DNA of 64,000 bases from Segatella hominis (GCF_004535825.1 NZ_SGVY01000003.1:62001-126000), one strand, 5' to 3'. Shown: positions 33,975 to 44,906, counted from the first letter of the stretch. Notes: generated by a model not told the origin, from the sequence alone. Made by a program: numbers and translations.

Positions 33975-34118
33975 AGAGTCAACAGTCAACAGTTAACAGT
34001 TCTATTTTCTATGGTTTCCCGTTTCAATGGTTCCCGTTTTCAATAGTTCCCCATTTCAATAGTTTCCCCACGAAAGCACTTGAATTCTTCACTCTTCGTT
34101 CTTCACTCTTCACTTAAC
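33975..34118. repeat. cluster of three repeat types between parE and the S41 gene
   Basis: First a copy of the GTCAACAGTTAACAGT family (33975-34011), then 3.7 units of an exact 16-base tandem repeat ATGGTTCCCGTTTTCA-like (34011, 34027, 34043, 34059), then the TTCACTCTTCGTTCTTCACT family (34085-34115) abutting the parE stop. Confidence 0.8.
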
Positions 34119-36119
34119 TCAATCCATCGGTTCAGAATCTTCCTCTGGAATATCCTCCTCAATCACCAGATTGTCGATGATGAAGTTCTGGCGCTCCATG
34201 GTATTCTTTCCCATATAGTATTCCAGAAGCTTCTGCACCTGGTCGTTCTTATGCAGCGTAACCTGCTCCAAACGCATATCAGAACCTATGAAATGAGCAA
34301 ACTCCTCTGGAGAAATCTCGCCGAGACCCTTGAATCGGGTGATTTCCGGGTCTGGTCCGAGTTCACGGATAGCCTGTTGGCGCTCTTCGTCACTATAACA
34401 ATAGTGGGTAATGAAATCGCCCTTCTTCTCCTTGGGTCCCAACTTGGCATCGGCATCAGCCACTGCCTGCTTATTCTTGATCTTGGTACGCTTGTTGCGC
34501 ACACGGAACAATGGGGTCTGCAATACATAAACATGGCCCTTCTTGATGAGGTCTGGGAAAAACTGTAGGAAAAACGTGATGATGAGCAGGCGGATGTGCA
34601 TTCCATCGACATCGGCATCCGTGGCCACAATCACCTTGTTGTAGCGCAATGAATCCAAACCATCCTCTATATCAAGCGCAGCCTGCAGGAGGTTGAATTC
34701 CTCATTCTCATACACCACCTTCTTGGTCAGTCCGAAGCAATTCAGTGGCTTACCACGCAGAGAGAAAACCGCCTGGGTATTTACATCACGACTCTTGGTG
34801 ATGCTTCCGCTCGCAGAATCTCCCTCAGTAATGAAGATGGAACTCTCCTCCTTACGGTCGTTCTTCGCATCGCTGAAGTGGATGCGGCAGTCACGGAGTT
34901 TACGGTTGTGAAGGTTGGCCTTCTTGGCGCGCTCACGTGCCAACTTGGTCACACCAGCCATCGCCTTGCGCTCACGCTCGCTCTCCTTGATCTTGTTTTC
35001 CAGGATTTCAGCCACATCCTTATGGATATGAAGATAGTTGTCCACTTCCTTCTTCAGGAAATCACCCACATATTTATTGATGGTTTCCCCACCATTCGGA
35101 GTCATCGTCGTACTTCCGAGCTTGATTTTCGTCTGACTTTCAAAGACAGGTTCCTCTACATTGATGGCAATAGCCGCCACCAGTCCGTTGCGGATGTCGC
35201 CATACTCATACTTGCCGTAGAACTCCTTGATGGTCTTGGCAATATGCTCCTTGAAAGCACTCTGATGAGTACCTCCCTGAGTAGTATGCTGACCATTGAC
35301 GAAGGAATAGTATTCCTCGCCATACTGATTGGTATGGGTAAAGGCTATCTCAATATCCTCACCCTTCATGTGGACAATATCATAGAGACCCTCATTGGTC
35401 ATATTGTCGCTCAAAAGGTCCTGCAGACCATGACGGCTGAGGATTCGGCGACCATTGTGCATGATGGTGAGACCTGTATTCAGATAAGTATAGTTGCGGA
35501 GCATCGTCTCCACGATGTCATCATGGAAACTGTAGTTCTTGAAGAGCGTATTGTCTGGTTCAAAAAAGATGAAAGTACCATTCTCATCCTCCGTCTTGGA
35601 AGTCTTGTCTTTCAGGAGATTACCACGTTCGAAAATAAGATGGCGCACCTTGCCGTCGCGGAATGACTTCACCTCGAAATGGGAACTGAGGGCATTGACC
35701 GCTTTCACACCGACACCATTCAGACCGACACTCTTCTTGAACGCCTTGCTATCGTATTTACCACCGGTATTCAGCACGCTGACAGCCTCAACGAGCTTTC
35801 CCTGCGGAATACCACGGCCATAGTCGCGGACGCTGACACGCAGATTGTCCTCTATATCGATTTCCAGACGTGCTCCAGCCCCCATCTTAAACTCATCGAT
35901 GGAGTTATCGACCACCTCCTTCAAGAGCACATAAATACCATCCTCAGGCAAGTTACCATCGCCCAGACGACCGATGTACATACCCGGACGGGTACGCACA
36001 TGCTCCATATCGCTCAAATGGCGGATATTGTCATCTGTATATTCTACAGGTTGCTCCTGAGGGGTATTTGCCAGTTCTTCAGCAGCACCCTTTTCATTCA
36101 AGTTTTTATCTTCAGGCAT
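34119..36119 (-). CDS. parE: type IIA topoisomerase subunit B (ParE/GyrB-like)
   Basis: 666 residues, shorter than a typical GyrB. GHKL ATPase domain: [19 protein letters not shown] and [13 protein letters not shown]. The TOPRIM domain has [10 protein letters not shown] and [11 protein letters not shown], and the final motif is [13 protein letters not shown]. Together with a ParC/GyrA-like subunit it passes DNA through double-strand breaks, most likely as topoisomerase IV. ATG at 36119 has AAGGAGGAATTT in front. The parC partner is not in the window. Confidence 0.9.
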   Translation of the reverse strand: MPEDKNLNEKGAAEELANTPQEQPVEYTDDNIRHLSDMEHVRTRPGMYIGRLGDGNLPEDGIYVLLKEVVDNSIDEFKMGAGARLEIDIEDNLRVSVRDYGRGIPQGKLVEAVSVLNTGGKYDSKAFKKSVGLNGVGVKAVNALSSHFEVKSFRDGKVRHLIFERGNLLKDKTSKTEDENGTFIFFEPDNTLFKNYSFHDDIVETMLRNYTYLNTGLTIMHNGRRILSRHGLQDLLSDNMTNEGLYDIVHMKGEDIEIAFTHTNQYGEEYYSFVNGQHTTQGGTHQSAFKEHIAKTIKEFYGKYEYGDIRNGLVAAIAINVEEPVFESQTKIKLGSTTMTPNGGETINKYVGDFLKKEVDNYLHIHKDVAEILENKIKESERERKAMAGVTKLARERAKKANLHNRKLRDCRIHFSDAKNDRKEESSIFITEGDSASGSITKSRDVNTQAVFSLRGKPLNCFGLTKKVVYENEEFNLLQAALDIEDGLDSLRYNKVIVATDADVDGMHIRLLIITFFLQFFPDLIKKGHVYVLQTPLFRVRNKRTKIKNKQAVADADAKLGPKEKKGDFITHYCYSDEERQQAIRELGPDPEITRFKGLGEISPEEFAHFIGSDMRLEQVTLHKNDQVQKLLEYYMGKNTMERQNFIIDNLVIEEDIPEEDSEPMD

Positions 36120-36167
36120 AAATTCCTCCTTGTAATTCTGATTTTATTTTATACGAACAGTTGCTAT

Positions 36168-37319
36168 TTACTTGATTTTCTTAATATAGCAGTTGCGGCG
36201 CTTGTGAAGGATTGGGTCTAAGACACCCCATTGTCCCTGCACAGCAACATTGTCTTCCATTTCCACCTGTGTTTCTCCCCACTCGATTCCATACTTCTGA
36301 TAGATAGGAATCAGGTCGGCAAAAAGCAGCGCATTGGCACCCTTGGCACGGTATTCCGGCTGGATACCGATGAGCAGGAGGTCAACGATCTTGGTCTTAT
36401 GGAACTTGATGGCACGCAGCAGATGCCACCAACCGAAAGGAAACAGTCTGCCCCTATGGCATTTCTGCAAGGCTTTGGTAAGAGAAGGCATCGTAATACC
36501 GATTCCTATCATCTTATGATCCTCTGTAGTCCAATCCTCGATGGCAGTCACAAAGTTCAGATCGAGCAAAGCTAAATACATCTTGATGTACTGGCCTATC
36601 TGCTTCTGCGAGAGTTCAGAATAGCCATAGAGATGCTTGTAAGTATCATTGATGAGGTCGAAAATCTTCTGTCCGTATCCGCCCTGATAAATATCCTTTC
36701 GGGTAATCTTACGGGCATGGAGATTGTATCTTTTCTCTATCATCGCCGCTATCTTGGAATATTTCTCCGGGATGGTATCTGGCACTATCAACTTATACTC
36801 TACGTACTTATTATCTACGGTAAAACCCTCCAAAGCCTCTACGTGCTCTGGATAATATGAATAATTGTAGATGGTAGGCATGGTGCCGAGCTGGTCAAAG
36901 CCCCAGGTAAGCATACCTTCTGGATCCATATCCGTAAAACCGAGCGGACCTACAATATCTTCCATTCCCTTCTCCTTGCCATATTTCTCTACAGCATCGA
37001 AGAGAGCCTTGGAAACCTCACGGTCGTCGATGAAATCAATCCACCCGAAGCGCACGGACTTACGGTCCCAACGCTTATTGGCCTTATGGTTGATAATAGC
37101 AGCGACACGTCCCACTACCTTGCCCTCTTTATAAGCAAGGAAATACTCTGCCTCGCAAAACTCGAAAGCGGCATTGCGATCTTTGCTAAGTGTGTTCATG
37201 TCGTCGCTGAAAAGATTGGGCGCATCATACGGATTGCCCTCGTATAGGTCGTAATGGAAGTCGATGAACGTCTTCAAGTCCTTCTTACTCTCGACCCTCT
37301 TAATTTCTATTAATGACAT
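36168..37319 (-). CDS. GNAT-like acyltransferase of unknown substrate
   Basis: 383 residues. The N-terminal third resembles an acetyltransferase fold (EYFLAYKEGKVVGRVAAIIN). A second region with LLLIGIQPEYRAKGANALLF carries the GNAT acetyl-CoA loop pattern R-x-K-G-A. Between them are a Tyr-rich stretch (YNYSYYPEHVEAL) and GFTDMDPEGML. Such proteins are conserved in Bacteroidota without known substrate. It lies 48 bases upstream of parE on the same strand and probably shares its transcript. Confidence 0.78.
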   Translation of the reverse strand: MSLIEIKRVESKKDLKTFIDFHYDLYEGNPYDAPNLFSDDMNTLSKDRNAAFEFCEAEYFLAYKEGKVVGRVAAIINHKANKRWDRKSVRFGWIDFIDDREVSKALFDAVEKYGKEKGMEDIVGPLGFTDMDPEGMLTWGFDQLGTMPTIYNYSYYPEHVEALEGFTVDNKYVEYKLIVPDTIPEKYSKIAAMIEKRYNLHARKITRKDIYQGGYGQKIFDLINDTYKHLYGYSELSQKQIGQYIKMYLALLDLNFVTAIEDWTTEDHKMIGIGITMPSLTKALQKCHRGRLFPFGWWHLLRAIKFHKTKIVDLLLIGIQPEYRAKGANALLFADLIPIYQKYGIEWGETQVEMEDNVAVQGQWGVLDPILHKRRNCYIKKIK

Positions 37320-37352
37320 GATAATTCAAACTAGTTTGTTATTTTAAACATG

Positions 37353-37401
37353 CAAAAATAGCAATATTTCGCCAAACGACCAAATATTGCTATTATTTTT
37401 G
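37353..37401 (-). promoter_or_regulatory. promoter of the GNAT-like gene, embedded in a 16-bp hairpin
   Basis: Minus strand TTTG (plus 37381-37384), 20 bases, TATTTTTG (plus 37353-37360). The whole promoter is an inverted repeat (AAAAATAGCAATATTT / AAATATTGCTATTATTTTT), so it could also act as the terminator of the methyltransferase gene or bind a dimeric regulator. Confidence 0.65.
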
Positions 37402-37425
37402 CAGTTTTTTAGGGATTAGCACTTA

Positions 37426-39033
37426 CTAAATCCCCCTTTCACAAATCACCAGCACATGGCTCTCATCGCTCAAAGTGGTGGCAAAGATATAGGTTTCTCC
37501 ACCATCTTTCAGTTTCAGGCGCTTGCGCAATTCTGCCACGGAAAGGGGGAAATTGCGGGTGGCGATGTTCGCTTTCGTAATGCCGGAGAGTTGGCGTTTC
37601 AATTCCTTTTTATTAAAGGAGGAAACGGCGACAATGCGGAACGCCCTGCCTGGAAATGCTTCGACAGAATCCTCACTTACGAAGAGATGACTGTTCTTGG
37701 AAAGCATCTTTGCATCATATCGCTCGGAAAGAACACCAAAACAACCGGCTTTCATCAACGAGGCATTCGGTTCGTAGAGATACGGCATCTCATCAAGGGC
37801 TGGAGAGGTTATTCTATCAGAAGAGACCTTTTTTACGGCTTTTACGGAAGAAGAAACTATTTTATCAGGAGAAGCTATTTTCACGGCAGAAGAAGCCATT
37901 TCCGTCTCATCACAAACAAAGGATTGGGAGTCGTTGATGCAAAAGATTCGGAGATTTTCGTCATGTTTTGCCCCTAAATCTGTTCCTGAAACCATATTCA
38001 TGCCCATATTTCGCGCAGAAAGCACCAAAAGCAACTCCTTGCACTCATTGCTCACGGAGATGATATGAACCTCTCTTACGTGGCTTAATTCGCTTATGGC
38101 ACGGTGCCAGTCGAGCATCGGAGAGAGTTTGATGATGACGTAATCAGCCTTTGAAAGCATCTCTTCCTGCAAAACGGTAACATCAGGCGTGCAGTCTTTC
38201 AAAGATACAACCTTATTGCCAGCATCGTCTCTACGGGCAGGATCGATGAAGATCAGCTTAAGACCAAGGTTGGTCTTAAGTAATGACTGAGACTGCTCTT
38301 CAGTTATGCCTAAAAAATCTGATGCAGCATTCTTCTTAGAGTGAAAAGAATGCAGCACCTCTATTCCGTCTCCATTCTTCACGCAGACATTCTTCAAACC
38401 CAATCGCTCGAAGTTTTCCTTCGCAGCCTCACAAAGATGAGCCTGACGCTCCACATACATCGACTTTACGCCCAACCGGGAAGCTATATATGAGAAATCC
38501 ACTCCGAAACCACCAGTCAAGTCAACAAACTCAATTTCTTCAGAAAAATCTTCCTCATTCGGTTCTTGTTTAATCTCATTAACATTCACATCACATTCCG
38601 TTAATATCTGTTGCTTTTTGCAAGTGCCTTCATTTTTGGCGAATTCTGAATCAACTGACCCTTCGCTCGCAAATTCACAAATTTTGGAAAAATGAGAATT
38701 AGAGGCCTTTTCGCACTCTTTTTCGTTTTCAGAAGAAGAAACTGACAAACCGAGCAATCTTGCCGCCAATTCTGCCTTATAAAGAGCTGTCTGCTCTGAC
38801 GAACATTGCTCCATTGAGATATGAGGAGGATAGATAATGCCCTCAATACTTGCCCAACGTGGCAACTTGACATGCGCCATCTTTCGCCCACGAATCTGGT
38901 CGAGCGCGAAAGGCATATTTACTTCCGGATACTTGCTTCCAAGGAAAGCCAACTGGCGGACATCCTCATCCTGATGCTGGCGAATAAAATCTTGAGTGGC
39001 TTGATTCATTATTTCTGTTGAATGATTCGTCAT
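37426..39033 (-). CDS. class I SAM-dependent methyltransferase with THUMP-like domain and low-complexity inserts
   Basis: 535 residues. SAM motif I is FVDLTGGFGVDFSY (about 165-178), with MYVERQAHLCEAAKENFERLGL following and LIFIDPARRD as motif IV. The C-terminus (KANIATRNFPLSVAELRKRLKL) is the THUMP-like domain of this Bacteroidota family, presumably RNA-modifying. Two inserts look lineage-specific: about 96-160 before motif I (Ser/Glu/Asn-rich) and about 375-410 with an internal repeat (ASSAVKI, ASPDKI, VSSSVKAVKK, VSSDRI). A second ATG eight codons in (39009) is an alternative start. Confidence 0.85.
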   Translation of the reverse strand: MTNHSTEIMNQATQDFIRQHQDEDVRQLAFLGSKYPEVNMPFALDQIRGRKMAHVKLPRWASIEGIIYPPHISMEQCSSEQTALYKAELAARLLGLSVSSSENEKECEKASNSHFSKICEFASEGSVDSEFAKNEGTCKKQQILTECDVNVNEIKQEPNEEDFSEEIEFVDLTGGFGVDFSYIASRLGVKSMYVERQAHLCEAAKENFERLGLKNVCVKNGDGIEVLHSFHSKKNAASDFLGITEEQSQSLLKTNLGLKLIFIDPARRDDAGNKVVSLKDCTPDVTVLQEEMLSKADYVIIKLSPMLDWHRAISELSHVREVHIISVSNECKELLLVLSARNMGMNMVSGTDLGAKHDENLRIFCINDSQSFVCDETEMASSAVKIASPDKIVSSSVKAVKKVSSDRITSPALDEMPYLYEPNASLMKAGCFGVLSERYDAKMLSKNSHLFVSEDSVEAFPGRAFRIVAVSSFNKKELKRQLSGITKANIATRNFPLSVAELRKRLKLKDGGETYIFATTLSDESHVLVICERGI

Positions 39034-39159
39034 TTCGTTACTTGTTCTTTGCTTTGAAGCGCAAAAATACGATATTCTGATGACTCTACAAAATTTTTAA
39101 GAGAATATCTGTCTGTTTTTATCCTCTTAAAAAGCATATTCCAAACCTATCAAAAACAA

Positions 39160-39195
39160 AGGTGAGTAAAAGGAAAAACAACCTTTTACTCACCT
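39160..39195 (-). terminator. hairpin downstream of the frd operon
   Basis: AGGTGAGTAAAAGG pairs perfectly with CCTTTTACTCACCT. A smaller hairpin CTGCATC/GATGCAG lies at 39259-39279, just after the frdB stop. T-runs are modest on the minus strand. Confidence 0.7.
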
Positions 39196-39299
39196 AAACC
39201 TTTGGTTCTCAGCCAATTATCCTTTCAAAACAAAGAATAAAAGTATAGAGAAGACTTCCTGCATCCGAAAAAGATGCAGAGAAATCCTTGATTACGATA

Positions 39300-40058
39300 T
39301 TAGTCAGCCAACTTTGCCTTCAGGAACTCACGGTTCAAGCGGGCGATGTTAGCGATAGACTCGTTCTTTGGACAAACTGCCTCGCAAGCACGAGTGTTTG
39401 TACAGTTACCGAATCCGAGCTCGTCCATACGTGCAATCATCTTCTTAGCACGGGCAGCAGCCTCTACACGACCCTGTGGGAGAAGTGCCAACTGGCTAAC
39501 CTTTGAGCTGACGAAGAGCATAGCAGAACCATTCTTACATGCAGCAACACAAGCACCGCAACCGATACATGTAGCGCAATCCATTGCCTCGTCTGCATTC
39601 TCCTTAGGAATCAGGATAGCATTAGCATCCTGAGCCTGACCTGTACGAATGCTGGTGTAACCACCTGCCTGGATGATCTTGTCGAATGCTGAACGGTCAA
39701 CCATACAGTCCTTGATGATAGGGAAACCGGCAGAACGCCAAGGCTCAACGGTGATTACGTCACCATCGTTGAAACGACGCATGTAGAGCTGACATGTTGT
39801 AGCACCACGCTCTGTCTTACCATGTGGTGTACCATTAATATAAAGAGAGCACATACCGCAGATACCCTCGCGGCAGTCGTGGTCGAAGACGAAAGGCTCC
39901 TGACCTGACTCGATGAGCTCCTCGTTCAAGATGTCGAGCATCTCAAGGAATGAGGTGTCATCTGGGATGTTCTTCATCTCATGTGTATCGAAGTGACCCT
40001 GTGCATTAGGACCGTCCTGCTTCCAATACTTAACTGTGAAACTTATATTTCTTGCCAT
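39300..40058 (-). CDS. frdB: succinate dehydrogenase/fumarate reductase iron-sulfur subunit
   Basis: 252 residues. The [2Fe-2S] ligands are in CREGICGMC and a further Cys in TTCQLYM. The [4Fe-4S] site is [15 protein letters not shown], and the [3Fe-4S] ligands lie around it and in [13 protein letters not shown]. The subunit passes electrons between the cytochrome b and flavoprotein subunits. Third gene of a C-A-B operon with gaps of 32 and 15 bases. In succinate-producing anaerobes it normally works as a quinol:fumarate reductase. Confidence 0.96.
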   Translation of the reverse strand: MARNISFTVKYWKQDGPNAQGHFDTHEMKNIPDDTSFLEMLDILNEELIESGQEPFVFDHDCREGICGMCSLYINGTPHGKTERGATTCQLYMRRFNDGDVITVEPWRSAGFPIIKDCMVDRSAFDKIIQAGGYTSIRTGQAQDANAILIPKENADEAMDCATCIGCGACVAACKNGSAMLFVSSKVSQLALLPQGRVEAAARAKKMIARMDELGFGNCTNTRACEAVCPKNESIANIARLNREFLKAKLAD

Positions 40059-40073
40059 TGTCTTGTTCGCTTT

Positions 40074-42056
40074 TTAATTCTTGTAATTTCTTGTCTGTAC
40101 CTTAATTGCCTCATACTCGAGAGGTTCCTTGTTGAGCACTGGAGCAGTTGTATCGTTGCCCTGATACTCCCAGCAACCTACGTAGAAGAAGTTCTCGTCA
40201 TCACGCTTAGCCTCGCCTTCCTCTGTCTGGTACTCCTCACGGAAGTGACCACCACAGCTCTCGTTACGGTGCAATGCGTCGTAAGCGATCAACTCGCCCA
40301 TCAAGATGAAGTCACGCAAGTGGATAGCCTTATCCAACTCTACGTTCAAGCCTTCCTTCTTACCTGGAATGAAGAGGTTCTTGTTGAATTCCTCACGGAG
40401 AGCCTTCATCTTCTTCAAGCCTTCCTCAAGACCTTCCTTGGTACGACCCATACCTACGTGCTCCCAAAGGATGTGACCCAACTCCTTGTGGATAGAATCT
40501 ACAGAGCGCTTGCCCTGAATACCCATCAAACGGTCGATTTCCTTCTGAACACCTGCCTCTGCCTCTGCGAACTCTGGGAGATCGGTAGAGAGCTTTGGCC
40601 ACAATGCCTGGTCTGCCAAGTAATTCTGGATAGTGTATGGCAATACGAAGTAACCATCTGCCAAACCCTGCATCAAAGCAGAAGCACCAAGACGGTTAGC
40701 ACCGTGGTCAGAGAAGTTACACTCACCAATAGCGAAGAGACCTGGAATAGTGGTCATCAACTCGTAGTCAACCCAGATACCACCCATTGTATAGTGGATA
40801 GCAGGGAAGATCATCATTGGGTTATAGTACTTCACACCGTTGATTTCGTTAGCCAACTCACCTGGGTTAACGTCGGTAATCTCCTCATACATATCGAAGA
40901 GGTTGCCATAACGCTGCAGGATAACGTCGATACCGAGACGGTTGATAGACTCAGAGAAGTCGAGGAATACGGCAAGACCTGTGTTGTTGACACCGAAGCC
41001 CTTGTCGCAACGCTCCTTAGCTGCACGAGAAGCCACGTCACGAGGAACCAGGTTACCGAATGCTGGGTAACGGCGCTCCAAGTAGTAGTCGCGGTCTTCC
41101 TCAGGAATATCAGAACCCTTCTTTGTACCTGCCTGCAATGCCTTAGCATCCTCAATCTTCTTAGGAACCCAGATACGACCATCGTTACGGAGTGACTCTG
41201 ACATCAAAGTCAACTTACTCTGGTTTGTACCGTGAACAGGGATACATGTTGGGTGAATCTGAACGTAAGATGGGTTAGCGAAGTCAGCACCCTTGCGGTA
41301 GCACTGGATAGCTGCTGTACAGTTACAACCCATAGCGTTTGTAGAGAGGAAGTAAGCGTTACCATAACCACCAGTAGCGATAACTACGGCGTTGGCAGAG
41401 AAACGCTCCAACTCACCTGTAATCAAATTCTTGGCGATGATACCACGAGCGTGACCGTCAACGATAACTACATCCTCCATCTCGTAACGAGTGAAGAGCT
41501 TTACCTTACCTGCCTCAACCATGCGGCTTAAAGAAGAGTAAGCACCGAGGAGGAGCTGCTGACCAGTCTGACCCTTAGCATAGAATGTACGAGATACCTG
41601 AGCACCACCGAAAGAACGGTTAGCCAACATACCACCATACTCACGAGCGAAAGGAACACCCTGAGCTACACACTGGTCGATGATGTCGTTGCTCACCTCA
41701 GCCAAACGGTAAACGTTAGCCTCACGAGCACGGTAGTCACCACCCTTTACTGTATCGTAGAACAAACGGTAAACAGAGTCACCATCATTCTGATAATTCT
41801 TAGCTGCATTGATACCACCCTGTGCTGCAATAGAGTGAGCACGACGTGGAGAGTCCTGGATGCAGAAGTTCAAGATATTGAAGCCCATCTCGCCGAGAGA
41901 AGCAGCTGCAGAAGCACCTGCCAAACCTGTACCTACAACGATAATGTCGAGCTTTAACTTATTCTTTGGATTAACCAAACGCTGGTGAGCCTTATAGTTG
42001 GTCCATTTCTCAGCAACTGGTCCTTCAGGTATTCTAGAATTTAATGTTTTTGCCAT
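40074..42056 (-). CDS. frdA: succinate dehydrogenase/fumarate reductase flavoprotein subunit
   Basis: 660 residues, the long Bacteroidota/epsilon-type form. [17 protein letters not shown] is the dinucleotide-binding loop, [16 protein letters not shown] includes the His that binds FAD covalently, and the active-site loop has QIHPTCIP and an Arg later. It catalyses fumarate-succinate interconversion on the cytoplasmic side. The codon use is strongly biased (highly expressed genes), consistent with central anaerobic respiration. Confidence 0.97.
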   Translation of the reverse strand: MAKTLNSRIPEGPVAEKWTNYKAHQRLVNPKNKLKLDIIVVGTGLAGASAAASLGEMGFNILNFCIQDSPRRAHSIAAQGGINAAKNYQNDGDSVYRLFYDTVKGGDYRAREANVYRLAEVSNDIIDQCVAQGVPFAREYGGMLANRSFGGAQVSRTFYAKGQTGQQLLLGAYSSLSRMVEAGKVKLFTRYEMEDVVIVDGHARGIIAKNLITGELERFSANAVVIATGGYGNAYFLSTNAMGCNCTAAIQCYRKGADFANPSYVQIHPTCIPVHGTNQSKLTLMSESLRNDGRIWVPKKIEDAKALQAGTKKGSDIPEEDRDYYLERRYPAFGNLVPRDVASRAAKERCDKGFGVNNTGLAVFLDFSESINRLGIDVILQRYGNLFDMYEEITDVNPGELANEINGVKYYNPMMIFPAIHYTMGGIWVDYELMTTIPGLFAIGECNFSDHGANRLGASALMQGLADGYFVLPYTIQNYLADQALWPKLSTDLPEFAEAEAGVQKEIDRLMGIQGKRSVDSIHKELGHILWEHVGMGRTKEGLEEGLKKMKALREEFNKNLFIPGKKEGLNVELDKAIHLRDFILMGELIAYDALHRNESCGGHFREEYQTEEGEAKRDDENFFYVGCWEYQGNDTTAPVLNKEPLEYEAIKVQTRNYKN

Positions 42057-42088
42057 AATCTTTTTTAATACTTAAATGATTACATGAA

Positions 42089-42775
42089 TTAAGCTGCACA
42101 GCACAAAGATGGAGCACAACCGAAAGCGAATGCCAAAACGACAACGATGAAGAGGAGAAGCAGGATGGTAGAGTAAATCATACCAATAGTCTTCCAACGG
42201 CAGAACCAAGTCTTACCGTTCCAACCGAGAGTCTGAATAGCACTCCAGAAACCGTGAGTGAGGTGGAACCAAAGAGCTACCAACCAGATGATGTAGAGAA
42301 CTACGAACACAGGGTTAGCGAAGGTGTCCTTGATGAAAGCGAAGCCGTCTGCTGGGCTATGACCGAAGCTTGTACCCAAAAGCTCTGCAAACATCATGTT
42401 GTACCAAAAGTTGAAGAGGTGAAGCAACAAACCGAGAACGATGATGATACCGAGCACCAACATGTTCTGACTTGCCCACTCTACCTTCTCTGGCTTTGCT
42501 GTTACCTCGTAACGCTGGTTACCACGAGCACGACGGTTCTGTGCTGTCAGGATGAAAGCATAAACGATGTGACAAACTGCCAAAGCTGCCAAACCCAAGG
42601 TTGCAACTACGGCGTACCAGCTAGCACCCAACAACTCGCAGATTGTGTTGTAAGCCTCTCCGGAGAAAAGCGCAACCACATTCATGCAACCGTGGAATGT
42701 CAAGAATAGAATAAGTGCAATACCAGTTACTGACATCACTACCTTTCTACCAATAGATGAATTGATTAACCACAT
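42089..42775 (-). CDS. frdC: succinate dehydrogenase/fumarate reductase cytochrome b subunit
   Basis: 228 residues with five membrane helices, the single-subunit di-heme b form. Candidate heme ligands are His in FLTFHGCMN, CHIVYAF, LLLHLFNFW and FHLTHGFWSAIQ. It anchors FrdAB in the membrane and reacts with menaquinol. First gene of the operon, with a roughly 125-base leader. Three cysteines at the extreme C-terminus (CAPSLCC) are unexplained. Confidence 0.95.
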   Translation of the reverse strand: MWLINSSIGRKVVMSVTGIALILFLTFHGCMNVVALFSGEAYNTICELLGASWYAVVATLGLAALAVCHIVYAFILTAQNRRARGNQRYEVTAKPEKVEWASQNMLVLGIIIVLGLLLHLFNFWYNMMFAELLGTSFGHSPADGFAFIKDTFANPVFVVLYIIWLVALWFHLTHGFWSAIQTLGWNGKTWFCRWKTIGMIYSTILLLLFIVVVLAFAFGCAPSLCCAA

Positions 42776-42905
42776 AAATGATTGATTTTAAAATATTTAA
42801 CTGTTTGAAACTAAATTATTATTCTATATCTATCTATCACCTGCAAAACATAGATCATGGGGAATCACAATCCTCATTTCTAAGTATAATTGCATAAATT
42901 TGCTG

Positions 42906-42936
42906 CAAAATTACTATAAATTCGTGATTTATCAAA
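42906..42936 (-). promoter_or_regulatory. consensus promoter of the frd operon
   Basis: Minus strand TTTG (plus 42933-42936), 19 bases, TAATTTTG (plus 42906-42913). Confidence 0.8.
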
Positions 42937-42941
42937 GTATT

Positions 42942-42975
42942 TTTGCTAAAATTTCAATTTAAATTCTTACTTTTG
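42942..42975 (+). promoter_or_regulatory. promoter of mnmG
   Basis: TTTG 42942-42945, 22 bases, TACTTTTG 42968-42975, with the ATG at 43001. Back to back with the frd promoter. Confidence 0.65.
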
Positions 42976-43000
42976 CCGAAAATTAGAAAAAGTATAGATT

Positions 43001-44872
43001 ATGACATTCAATTATGACGTACTTGTTATCGGTGGCGGACATGCCGGATGTGAGGCTGCTGCAGCCTCTGCCAACATGGGGGCTAAGACCTGCCTGATAA
43101 CAATGGACATGAACAAGATTGGACAGATGAGTTGCAACCCTGCCATCGGTGGTATTGCAAAAGGACAGATTGTAAGGGAGATTGATGCCTTAGGTGGACA
43201 AATGGGAATCGTAACCGATAAGACCGCCATCCAGTTCCGTATGTTAAATATAGGTAAAGGACCTGCCGTATGGAGTCCCCGTGCTCAATGCGACCGAGGA
43301 AAGTTCATCTGGGAATGGAGAAGCATCCTCGACCGTACCGACAACCTTGACATTTGGCAAGATCAGGCTGACGAACTCTTAGTCGAAAACGGAGAAGCAA
43401 TAGGTGTACGTACCATCTGGGGTGCTGAGTTCCATGCCAAGAGCATCATCATTACTGCAGGCACTTTCCTGAACGGCCTGATGCATGTAGGAAGAAAAAT
43501 GGTAGAAGGTGGCAGATGTGCAGAACCTGCAGTACACCATTTTACGGAAAGCATCACCCGATGGGGAATCACAGCCGCAAGAATGAAAACAGGAACTCCT
43601 GTTCGTATCGACAAGAGAAGCGTTCACTTCGAGGATATGGAAGAACAACCTGGTGATAATGATTTCCACCAGTTTTCGTATATGGGCGAGCATCGGGTAC
43701 TTAAACAGCTTCCGTGCTGGACCTGCTACACCAACAAGAACGTGCATGAAATCCTGAAAAGCGGACTTTCTGATTCTCCTTTATATAATGGTCAGATTCA
43801 AAGTACTGGTCCAAGATACTGTCCGAGCATTGAAACAAAGCTCGTCACTTTCCCAGACAAGGAACAGCATCCGCTATTTTTGGAACCAGAGGGTGAAGAT
43901 ACCAATGAAATGTACCTGAATGGTTTTTCATCCAGTATGCCAATGGACATACAGTTGAAAGCCCTTCATGAAATTCCAGCTTTAAGAGATGCCAAGATTT
44001 ACAGACCGGGTTATGCTATTGAGTACGATTACTTCGACCCAACACAACTCAAGCATTCGTTGGAATCAAAAATCATAAAAGGTCTTTTCTTCGCAGGCCA
44101 GGTAAATGGAACGACAGGATACGAAGAAGCCGGCGGTCAAGGTACTGTTGCTGGAATCAATGCAGCGCTCCATTGTGTGGGAGACAAGACATTTGAAATG
44201 CAAAGAGACGAAAGCTATATCGGCGTTCTTATCGATGACCTCACGACAAAAGGCGTGGATGAGCCATACAGAATGTTCACCTCCAGAGCTGAATACAGAA
44301 TTCTCCTCCGACAGGATGATGCAGACGCCCGGCTGACAGAGAAAGCTTACGAACTGGGAATTGCAAAACGAGACCGTTATGACTGGTGGCAAGAGAAGAA
44401 AGAGAATATCGAAAGAATCATCAACTTCTGTGAGAGCTACCCAATCAAAAAGGATAAGATCAATCCAAAACTGGAAGCACTGGGCACCACTCCACTTCGC
44501 GCAGGATGCAAACTGATCGATCTCGTGGCACGTCCACATCTCAATCTTCAAAACCTTTCAGAAATTATTCCTGAATTAAAAGAAGTAATGGAATCTCCAG
44601 CCAACCGACAGAAAGAAATTTCGGAGGCTGCAGAAATCAAAATGAAGTACAAGGGCTACATCGAAAGAGAACGTCTCATTGCAGACAAAATGCACCGACT
44701 GGAGAATATCAAAATCAAAGGCCGATTCAACTATGCAGAGCTTAACGAAATCTCCACAGAGGGCCGACAGAAATTGGAGCATATCAATCCTGAAACTCTT
44801 GCTCAGGCAAGTAGAATTCCAGGTGTGTCTCCAAGCGACATCAACGTCCTGCTCGTTTTACTAGGAAGATAG
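43001..44872 (+). CDS. mnmG: tRNA uridine-5-carboxymethylaminomethyl modification enzyme MnmG
   Basis: 623 residues, standard length. VLVIGGGHAGCEAA is the FAD loop, GQMSCNPAIGGIAKGQ and GYEEAGGQGTVAGINAA are GidA signatures, and RAEYRILLRQDNAD-type sequence (RAEYRILLRQDDADARLT) precedes the C-terminal tRNA-binding helices. With MnmE it modifies U34 of tRNAs. In many bacteria gidA lies near the origin; the parS-like sites after it fit that. Confidence 0.97.
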   Translation: MTFNYDVLVIGGGHAGCEAAAASANMGAKTCLITMDMNKIGQMSCNPAIGGIAKGQIVREIDALGGQMGIVTDKTAIQFRMLNIGKGPAVWSPRAQCDRGKFIWEWRSILDRTDNLDIWQDQADELLVENGEAIGVRTIWGAEFHAKSIIITAGTFLNGLMHVGRKMVEGGRCAEPAVHHFTESITRWGITAARMKTGTPVRIDKRSVHFEDMEEQPGDNDFHQFSYMGEHRVLKQLPCWTCYTNKNVHEILKSGLSDSPLYNGQIQSTGPRYCPSIETKLVTFPDKEQHPLFLEPEGEDTNEMYLNGFSSSMPMDIQLKALHEIPALRDAKIYRPGYAIEYDYFDPTQLKHSLESKIIKGLFFAGQVNGTTGYEEAGGQGTVAGINAALHCVGDKTFEMQRDESYIGVLIDDLTTKGVDEPYRMFTSRAEYRILLRQDDADARLTEKAYELGIAKRDRYDWWQEKKENIERIINFCESYPIKKDKINPKLEALGTTPLRAGCKLIDLVARPHLNLQNLSEIIPELKEVMESPANRQKEISEAAEIKMKYKGYIERERLIADKMHRLENIKIKGRFNYAELNEISTEGRQKLEHINPETLAQASRIPGVSPSDINVLLVLLGR

Positions 44873-44906
44873 TTTCACGCAACTCTACGCTTTCTATCTT
44901 TTTAAA

